Positions 1 through 4,751 of a DNA stretch of 6,291 nucleotides are shown piece by piece. The stretch spans positions 1 to 6,291 of the forward strand of contig CAKZVT010000008.1 of NCBI GenBank assembly GCA_937922435.1. Direction: 5' to 3'. Position 1 is the first letter of the stretch, and every line of letters starts with the position of its first letter. The notes under the pieces were generated by a model, which saw only the letters and a list, made by a program, of their open reading frames with translations, made no database searches and was not told the origin of the DNA. The position numbers and the translations under genes were made by a program. The stretch is from an uncultured Prevotella sp. GTDB lineage: Bacteria; Bacteroidota; Bacteroidia; Bacteroidales; Bacteroidaceae.

Positions 1-75
1 CCGCATCGGAGTGCGGCATGACAATTACCGACTGCCTGGATTAAAGCAGGGTGTTTTCATTAATAGAGCTTTTAC

Positions 76-100
76 TTCATCCAACGGATTTGCGGATGAA
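76..100. repeat. Small perfect inverted repeat (7-bp stem)
   Basis: TTCATCC at 76-82 is the exact reverse complement of GGATGAA at 94-100, with 11 bases between them. No gene I accept reads into it inside the window. It could be a terminator of a gene to the left of the window, but no T-run follows on the plus strand. Positions 1-258 contain no convincing protein gene; the two short open frames there overlap each other on opposite strands and cross the palindromes. Confidence 0.4.
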
Positions 101-102
101 CC

Positions 103-186
103 CAATATGTGGCCTTTCGCCTTATGAAAGGCCATGTTTTGCACGGCAATATGCGGCCTTTTGCAGCGTAAAACATGGCATATTGC
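103..186. repeat. Cluster of nested palindromes and a short direct repeat
   Basis: Several inverted pairs are packed into 84 bases: GGCCTTTC 111-118 with GAAAGGCC 126-133; GCCATGTTTT 131-140 with AAAACATGGC 170-179; GCAATATG 146-153 with CATATTGC 179-186. A direct repeat of about 19 bases (CAATATGyGGCCTTTyGC) occurs at 103-121 and again at 147-165, differing at three positions. The pairs compete with one another, so more than one fold is possible. It does not match the repeats around the transposase. It may be a copy of another interspersed palindromic family or a structured RNA; the sequence alone does not decide. Confidence 0.6.
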
Positions 187-259
187 AGCGCCGTTTGCCG
201 TCCTCTGTTTACGGTCTTTTCTGTGTTTCGCTTATTTCTGCGTTTCGTTTGTTTCTTGT

Positions 260-434
260 GTTTCGGCGTGATTTGTAATCCGCCGAAATATACTATAAGG
301 ATTTGTAATCCGCTCAAACCGTCACGCCTTGCCGTCAGCAAACAACGAACAGTCAATCGGATTGCAAATCCTTATAATAAGAACCGGCGGATTGCAAATC
401 ACGCCGGAACAAAGTTTGCAAATCCGCCGGAACA
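260..434. repeat. Composite palindromic repeat, copy A (BIME/REP-like)
   Basis: The left arm starts with a hairpin, TTTCGGCG 261-268 pairing with CGCCGAAA 281-288, followed by GGATTTGTAATCCG at 299-312. The right arm is its inverted counterpart: CGGATTGCAAATCC at 358-371, then CCGGCG and CGCCGG flanking another core near 384-407. Aligned as reverse complements, the two arms of about 51 bp agree at all but about nine positions. An extra half-unit, TTTGCAAATCCGCCGG, follows at 415-430. The unit ends about 25 bases beyond the 3' end of the transposase gene, so it sits directly downstream of it. A possible degenerate core (ATCTGTAATC) lies at 451-460. Confidence 0.85.
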
Positions 435-458
435 AACAGAACATAAAGATATCTGTAA

Positions 459-1007
459 TCAAATTACGAGAACATCAACCAAGCCCTTTCCACCAGCATA
501 ATCAGTAGCCGAACTATACAAGTAGTCTTCGGCCTTGGCAACAAGTTCTTGCCGGACAGGATTCAAGTGAATGTAGTCCAACTTTTGTTTATAAAATTCA
601 TAGGTATAAATTTGTTCTGGATGATAACCGTCCTGCCATAAGCGATAGTTGGTTATCTTTTTGTCATTGTTGCCTGCATAGCGTAAGCGGTTGAGTATCC
701 ATTCACGTCGGCTCTCATTAGGGTTTGTCTGTATTTCTTTCAACAATCTCTTACTTGTGTATTTCTTGAAATCCCTTATGATGTCGGCAACTGACAGTTC
801 TCCGCTTGCATCAACAATGGCATGAAGATGGTTGCTCATCAAAACCCATGCGAAAATCCTCAAGCCTTTGTTTTGCTGGCAATACGCCAAAGAGTCTGTT
901 ATTATATGTTTATACAAAGGGCGTGTAAATATGTCAATCCAGTCTACCACTGTGATTGTTATGAAGTGCAGTTCATGTAACGTAAAACTTGCTCTGCTGT
1001 TGCTCAT
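459..1007 (-). CDS. REP-associated tyrosine transposase (RAYT, Y1/IS200-like HUH family)
   Basis: This is a 182-residue protein of the Y1 transposase family, single-strand DNA nucleases that cut with a tyrosine and stay covalently joined to the 5' end. The HUH metal-binding motif is MSNHLHAIV at residues 58-65, with the two histidines at 60 and 62. The catalytic tyrosine is most likely Tyr145 in YIHLNPVR (145-152), followed by a DYLYSS block at 161-166; this Y-I-H-x-N-P-V ending is a hallmark of RAYTs as opposed to classical IS200/IS605 TnpA. The length is normal for the family and no key residue is missing, so it looks intact. The ATG at 1007 lies about 20 bases after a TAACTTTG promoter box. 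RAYTs act on REP hairpins and are not known to move themselves like ordinary insertion sequences. The palindromic repeats on both sides fit that role: one copy is directly downstream and two are upstream. The substrate assignment is an inference from position. Confidence 0.9.
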   Translation of the reverse strand: MSNSRASFTLHELHFITITVVDWIDIFTRPLYKHIITDSLAYCQQNKGLRIFAWVLMSNHLHAIVDASGELSVADIIRDFKKYTSKRLLKEIQTNPNESRREWILNRLRYAGNNDKKITNYRLWQDGYHPEQIYTYEFYKQKLDYIHLNPVRQELVAKAEDYLYSSATDYAGGKGLVDVLVI

Positions 1008-1027
1008 GTTTCTGTCGGCATTTAGTG

Positions 1028-1035
1028 CAAAGTTA
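1028..1035 (-). promoter_or_regulatory. Bacteroidota-type -7 box of the transposase gene
   Basis: Read on the minus strand the sequence is TAACTTTG, an exact match to the Bacteroides -7 consensus TAnnTTTG. It ends 20 bases before the ATG at 1007, giving a short leader. There is no clear TTTG at the expected -33 spacing; the upstream stretch is AT-rich. No Shine-Dalgarno sequence is visible before the start. Confidence 0.45.
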
Positions 1036-1058
1036 ATGTTTTTTATTGGTTGTAATAT

Positions 1059-1101
1059 ATTCGATTATAATTTTGTTTCATTTCGGAATAAAATATCGAA
1101 T
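1059..1101. repeat. AT-rich inverted repeat upstream of the transposase promoter
   Basis: ATTCGAT at 1059-1065 is the reverse complement of ATCGAAT at 1095-1101, with 29 AT-rich bases between. It lies between the predicted transposase promoter and repeat copy B. It could be an operator-like site or chance; seven bases is not strong evidence in AT-rich DNA. Confidence 0.25.
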
Positions 1102-1134
1102 TTCGGCTGCCTCTATGGCTTCTGCGTTTTTTTG

Positions 1135-1262
1135 TTTCGGCGTGATTTGCAATCCGCCGAAATATGCTATAAGGATTTGTAATCCGCTCAAACCGTCACG
1201 CTTTGCCGTCTGCAAACAATGAGCAGTCAATCGGATTGCAAATCCTTATAATAAGAACCGGG
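1135..1262. repeat. Composite palindromic repeat, copy B (right end truncated)
   Basis: The same unit as at 260-434: a left hairpin TTTCGGCG / CGCCGAAA (1135-1162), GGATTTGTAATCCG at 1173-1186, a central spacer, and CGGATTGCAAATCC at 1232-1245. It stops at GAACCGG (1255-1261), where the outer right hairpin should begin, and runs straight into the T-rich lead of the next copy. It stands in direct orientation to copy C with an offset of 165 bases. Confidence 0.85.
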
Positions 1263-1299
1263 TTTCGTTTGTTTCTGTGTTTCGTTTGATTCTTCTGCG

Positions 1300-1450
1300 T
1301 TTCGGCGTGATTTGTAATCCGCCGAACTATACTATAAGGATTTGTAATCCGCTCAAACCGTCACGCTTTGCCGTCTGCAAACAATGAGCAGTCAATCGGA
1401 TTGCAAATCCTTATAATAAGAACCGGCGGATTGCAAATCCGCCGGAACAA
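1300..1450. repeat. Composite palindromic repeat, copy C (complete)
   Basis: The left hairpin TTCGGCG / CGCCGAA begins at 1301, the core GGATTTGTAATCCG is at 1338-1351, and the inverted core is at 1397-1410. The right end is a perfect hairpin at 1423-1445, with a 10-bp stem CCGGCGGATT / AATCCGCCGG and a GCA loop. Compared with copy A it lacks about 24 bases between two TTGCAAAT stretches, which turns A's imperfect right end into this perfect hairpin. It lies directly downstream of the last lipoprotein gene and abuts that gene's terminator-like hairpin. Confidence 0.85.
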
Positions 1451-1487
1451 AGAGAGGAACAACAGCATTCTTCTGCTGTTCCTCTTA
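1441..1487 (-). terminator. Terminator-like hairpin after the last lipoprotein gene
   Basis: Read on the minus strand, AGAGGAACA (1485-1477) pairs with TGTTCCTCT (1461-1453), and the stem can extend inward through GCA/TGC with a small bulge. The 3' side continues CTTTGTT, a short T-rich stretch but not a strong run. It starts about 12 bases after the stop codon at 1497-1499. It then meets the perfect hairpin of repeat copy C, so the transcript would end in two stacked hairpins that could also protect it from exonucleases. Confidence 0.55.
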
Positions 1488-1496
1488 GAATATGTT

Positions 1497-2390
1497 TCAG
1501 TTTTGACGCTGCAACGTGGGCTCTTTGATGGTTTCCGTACTGCCCCAAGTTGTTTGGACGCTTGCCGTGAAAGTCACGTCAGTCAGGCCGAGGTTTCTCA
1601 CGTCACCCACGAGGGTGGTGTGCTTGTTCGGGCCAAGCGGCACGTTGGAAACTCGCTGGCTGTTTGTGCCGTTGGTGAGGGTGATGTTTTGCGTCTCATC
1701 TTTCACCAAGGCGTAGAACGAGAATACTTCCGTACCTTCTTCTGTGCCAGTAATGGCATTGGTCACCGTATGTTCAAAAGAAGTATCTTTGAGTTTGGTT
1801 TCCTGAATAACGTCTCCAGCGGCTACGTTGTATGTCGAGTAGGTGGTCGGCACGGTGACGGTGATACTGCCTGCCTCCACATTCGTGGTGGTTTTCAGTG
1901 TTACTTTCGCCACTACATGCTGCAACGTGGCTTTGACCGTGGGGCCATCGCTGCTGATGGTCTGTTCCACACGGTCGGCAAAGGCGATGCTTCCCTTTTG
2001 GTACGTCACGTTGTGCAAGTCCGCCGGAATATCACTTGTCGCATTGTCAGCCCAGAAAAGGAATACGTAGGTGTCATTCGGCTTCAGGAAAATGTTGCCT
2101 GTAAAAGTTCCGTCTTTGTCTTCATCAGTCAGGCGAGTGGGCGTGGCATAGTCGTTATCTCTGTATGCGTTTCCTTGTTCGTCGCATACTTGCACGTAAC
2201 AATACGTTGCATCTTCGTCATCGTCCGCATCAATAGTGCGCGTCTGCACACCGTCGCCCACGGCAACCGAGAGGGTGACAGGCACGAGGCCGTCAGGCCC
2301 CGTGTCCGTCATCAATTCATCTTGGCTGCAGGATGCCAGCAGCACGGCGGCTGCCAGCATCAGGGGTGATAAGATTTTCTTGTTTATCAT
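1497..2390 (-). CDS. Fimbrillin-like surface lipoprotein (FimB/Mfa2/DUF6562-type), fourth in cluster
   Basis: This 297-residue protein begins with a lipoprotein signal peptide: Lys4-Lys5, a hydrophobic stretch, then LLASC with the lipid-bearing cysteine at 21. The next residues, SQDE, are polar and acidic, as in the surface-export signal of Bacteroidota lipoproteins. Further on there is QTRT (49-52), the YVQV strand (65-68), FLFWADNA (110-117), TLQHVVAKVTL (155-165) and NVPLGPNKHTTLVGD (249-263), ending near TTWGSTE. These motifs recur in the two genes before it, and the pattern resembles fimbrillin-like proteins; the exact Pfam family is from memory. The likely role is a fimbrial or adhesive subunit at the cell surface. 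The ATG at 2390 follows a very A-rich leader. A 178-base gap to the previous gene suggests partly separate expression. It is intact, with no catalytic motif seen. Confidence 0.82.
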   Translation of the reverse strand: MINKKILSPLMLAAAVLLASCSQDELMTDTGPDGLVPVTLSVAVGDGVQTRTIDADDDEDATYCYVQVCDEQGNAYRDNDYATPTRLTDEDKDGTFTGNIFLKPNDTYVFLFWADNATSDIPADLHNVTYQKGSIAFADRVEQTISSDGPTVKATLQHVVAKVTLKTTTNVEAGSITVTVPTTYSTYNVAAGDVIQETKLKDTSFEHTVTNAITGTEEGTEVFSFYALVKDETQNITLTNGTNSQRVSNVPLGPNKHTTLVGDVRNLGLTDVTFTASVQTTWGSTETIKEPTLQRQN

Positions 2391-2423
2391 TGCTTGTTTT
2401 TATTTTTTATGTTATGTCAAAGT

Positions 2424-2447
2424 GGGTGTGGCGATTGCTTCACACCC
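2424..2447 (-). promoter_or_regulatory. Leader hairpin before the fourth lipoprotein gene
   Basis: GGGTGTG (2424-2430) and CACACCC (2441-2447) form a perfect 7-bp stem with a 10-base loop in the leader, 34 bases before the ATG at 2390. The rest of the leader is nearly all A and T, the form common before well-translated Bacteroidota genes. There is no T-run right after the hairpin on the minus strand, so it is more likely a leader structure than a terminator. A possible GCAAAGCA / TGCTTTTGC inverted repeat with one bulged base lies upstream at 2475-2498. Confidence 0.4.
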
Positions 2448-2511
2448 TGGGTCATCTCACGTTTTTCACGCTTGGCAAAGCATATAAATTTGCTTTTGCT
2501 CTCGCGTAATC

Positions 2512-2566
2512 AAAACCCTCATTATCCGGCAATGCTTCGTTTCTTGGCTACCAATGGATAACAGGG
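2512..2566 (-). terminator. Possible terminator or attenuator after the third lipoprotein gene
   Basis: Starting three bases after the stop codon, the minus strand reads CCCT, G, TTATCC, then a loop of 28 bases, then GGATAA, TG, AGGG and TTTT. The two halves pair over 10 base pairs with a small bulge and end in four T's. The long loop and short T-run make it weak. It would reduce rather than block transcription into the next gene. Confidence 0.35.
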
Positions 2567-2568
2567 CA

Positions 2569-3453
2569 TTAGTCGTTAATAAACTCTTCTGTCCAGTCTT
2601 TGCCCCACTCATCTTCCACGGTAGCGTTGACAGCACCTTCAACAAGTCCGGAATTTTTAATGTCGCCGCTCAGCGTGATGTGATAGTTGGGTAAAACAGG
2701 GACATTCTCGATGTAAATGGGATTATTTCCCAACGGGCCGTCATAAGACAATGTAAGTTTCTGGTTTTGTTTGTTGCCCAGCACGTAGAAATATCCTACT
2801 TCCTCATTGACATCGTAATTTCCGTTAACAGCCTGGAAAGGATAACTGACGGCATTCCCCGTCGCTTCTTCCGTTTCCACGTTGTACGTATTGTAAGTGT
2901 TATCTAATGTGATAATCAGTGGCCAGGCATCGCTGACGGTGAGGGCTGTTTCTCTATTCACTACGGTAACACGGGTCACGATGTGCTGCAAAGTTGCTTC
3001 CACGCCCTTATCGTCCCACGCTTTGTTGTCGAAACGTCCTGCCCAGGCGATGGTTTTCCCGTCGGTGTTGTATGTCACCTCTTTCAAGTTTGTAGGAGCA
3101 GGGGCTTGGGTATCTTCCGTGTCCGCCCAAAAGAGGAAGTCGTACTGCACGCCCTCTTTCAAATACACCGTGGTGGCAAAGCTTCCGCCTGTTGCAGAAG
3201 TCATTCGCTTCACATTGGAGTTGTCACCACTCAAAAGGTTGCCGTCTGCATCGAGTACCTGCACGTAACAGCGCGTTACGGCTGCGTCGTCTGTGGCGCG
3301 TGTCTGCATTCCTCCTGTGGGCAGGGAGGCGGTGATGGTCATCAGCTTCAGACCCTCGTTGTTGAGTACTGTGCTTTGCAGCGCGTCGTCCTGGCTGCAG
3401 GATGCCAGCAACGCTGCGGCTGCCAGCATCAAGAAATTCTGTCTTTTCTTCAT
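2569..3453 (-). CDS. Fimbrillin-like surface lipoprotein (FimB/Mfa2/DUF6562-type), third in cluster
   Basis: I choose the ATG at 3453 (294 residues) over the upstream in-frame ATG at 3495, because it gives a compact signal peptide, MKKRQNFLMLAAAALLASC, with the lipid cysteine at 19 and SQDD after it; the longer form would put 14 odd residues before it. Motifs in order: QTRA (50-53), RCYVQVLDADG (61-71), FLFWADT (106-112), TLQHIVTRVTV (154-164), and NVPVLPNYHITLSGDI (250-265), ending in DEWGKDW. It is closest to the gene that follows it (1497-2390): lengths are almost equal and 39 bases coding the signal peptide differ at only three positions. The likely role is a surface fimbrial subunit. It lies 110 bases after the previous gene, and no clear own promoter is seen. 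Intact; function inferred from family resemblance. Confidence 0.82.
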   Translation of the reverse strand: MKKRQNFLMLAAAALLASCSQDDALQSTVLNNEGLKLMTITASLPTGGMQTRATDDAAVTRCYVQVLDADGNLLSGDNSNVKRMTSATGGSFATTVYLKEGVQYDFLFWADTEDTQAPAPTNLKEVTYNTDGKTIAWAGRFDNKAWDDKGVEATLQHIVTRVTVVNRETALTVSDAWPLIITLDNTYNTYNVETEEATGNAVSYPFQAVNGNYDVNEEVGYFYVLGNKQNQKLTLSYDGPLGNNPIYIENVPVLPNYHITLSGDIKNSGLVEGAVNATVEDEWGKDWTEEFIND

Positions 3454-3563
3454 CTTTGTTTTATTCGTCAATAAATCAACTTTTGTTATCTCCAAAAATT
3501 TTATGCCTGTTTTGATTGAGTCGCTTGTGGGTTATGAAGGGCGGCTTTTTTCTTGCGCCTATC

Positions 3564-4721
3564 CTAATTTATGTTTGTTCCTGGATAAATGCTTGGGAAG
3601 TCTGGATAGCGTTGGTCCATATCTTGTAAATATATAATAAATATTGTATTTTTATAAAAAATGTAAATGTCGTTTGAAAACTTCGGTATAATAGATAAGT
3701 TATTTGTTATCTTTGCTTCTGAATCTGCTCCAGGTAATTGAAACGAATTGCTGCGAGTTATCTCTTTGAACAAAGCGATTACAGATTCATTAGTTGCATT
3801 GTCAATATAGTAATTATCATCATTACCATCGTTATATCCTTTTGGCTGGTCATTTTCATTAAAGAAATATGATTGGAACTTGGTTTCTATATAGGCAGAC
3901 GTTGGATTCCCCCATTTGGAACTGCTTTCCGACAAATCGCCTTGCAGGGTGACATTTGTATTGGCTGCGAGAGGCACATCGCTAATGGCTTGTGTCATCT
4001 CATGTGCGCTGAGTGTGACTGTCTTGTCCTCTGGATTGGGGATGATGTAGGTTGTCAGCACTTCACTGTTTGCTGGAAGACCTGCATCGGTCATTTCCTT
4101 GGATGCGTTCTTGTCTGAAAAATCCGATGCGGAAGCTGTCAATACATTGTATTTAGATGCGCACGAAGCGATGAGACTAATGTTTTTACTGTATTCAGAA
4201 GTGACATCGGTAGTGGTCTTTAACGTCACTTTTGCCACAACGTGCTTCAACTCAACGGTTTTACCAACGGTTTCCGGTGTACCCTGCGCTGTGGCCGCGA
4301 AAGCGATGCCGCCCATCGTGTATGGTACGCTCCGAAGGTCGGTAGGTTCTTCGTCAGTGGTGGCATTGTCCGCCCAAAACATATAATCAGACTTCGTGTC
4401 CTTGGCCACTTGGAGCGTAAAAGAGTAGGTGTTATCGTTAATCTTTGTGCCTTCAACCACCTTGGAAAGCGTCCCGTTGGAAACGGCCTGCGCATAGAAA
4501 CGGGTGGGAGCATCATCCTTGGTGGATGTGGCGCGGGTGGCGGCCTGTTTCATATTCCCTGCCGTATCGTCACCCTGTGTTTCGATGGCATAATCCACCA
4601 TCGCGGTGAAGGTGACAGGCACCTCCTCCGTACCGCCGTCATCCGGCAGCTCGTCCTGACTGCAAGAAGTAGCCAGCAGAGCCACCGCAAACGCCATAAA
4701 TATGTATCTTAGTTGTTTCAT
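3564..4721 (-). CDS. Fimbrillin-like surface lipoprotein with an unusual C-terminal extension, second in cluster
   Basis: This protein has 385 residues. The signal peptide ends in LLATSC with the lipid cysteine at 20 and SQDE following. It has ATRA (61-64) after an insert of about ten residues compared with its neighbours, then MFWADNATT (114-122), LKHVVAKVTLKTTT (158-171) and SDVPLAANTNVTLQGDL (247-263). The block LKHVVAKVTLKTTT is almost the same as in the fourth gene. After about residue 290, where the relatives end with a WG motif, it runs on for some 95 residues of Asn-, Ile- and Tyr-rich sequence coded by clearly AT-rich DNA; this tail has no counterpart in the others. The start at 4721 is 30 bases after the stop of the first gene, with AAGGG about seven bases upstream as a plausible ribosome site, so the two are probably cotranscribed. 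It ends in TAG. Likely a surface fimbrial subunit. Confidence 0.8.
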   Translation of the reverse strand: MKQLRYIFMAFAVALLATSCSQDELPDDGGTEEVPVTFTAMVDYAIETQGDDTAGNMKQAATRATSTKDDAPTRFYAQAVSNGTLSKVVEGTKINDNTYSFTLQVAKDTKSDYMFWADNATTDEEPTDLRSVPYTMGGIAFAATAQGTPETVGKTVELKHVVAKVTLKTTTDVTSEYSKNISLIASCASKYNVLTASASDFSDKNASKEMTDAGLPANSEVLTTYIIPNPEDKTVTLSAHEMTQAISDVPLAANTNVTLQGDLSESSSKWGNPTSAYIETKFQSYFFNENDQPKGYNDGNDDNYYIDNATNESVIALFKEITRSNSFQLPGADSEAKITNNLSIIPKFSNDIYIFYKNTIFIIYLQDMDQRYPDFPSIYPGTNIN

Positions 4722-4751
4722 TTTATTTCCCTTAATTCAATAAATAATCAA

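Noticed and set aside
175..501. Short open frames on both strands across 51-501
   Set aside because: They run through the palindrome cluster and repeat copy A and have no domain; their sequence is translated repeat.
459..1007. A classical IS200/IS605 insertion sequence with defined ends
   Set aside because: The YIHLNPVR-type ending points to a RAYT, no tnpB/IscB partner is present, and the flanking hairpins are a multi-copy composite repeat, not single left and right ends.
260..1450. A CRISPR array
   Set aside because: The repeated units are few, long, composite and inverted within themselves, with no regular spacers and no cas genes; they fit REP/BIME elements.
1368..2369. A 333-codon open frame on the plus strand opposite the fourth lipoprotein gene
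   Set aside because: It begins inside repeat copy C, runs across the terminator-like hairpin and has no recognisable domain; the minus-strand lipoprotein explains the region.
3454..3495. The upstream ATG at 3495 as the start of the third lipoprotein
   Set aside because: It would add 14 residues with no signal-peptide character before an already complete lipoprotein signal peptide starting at 3453.
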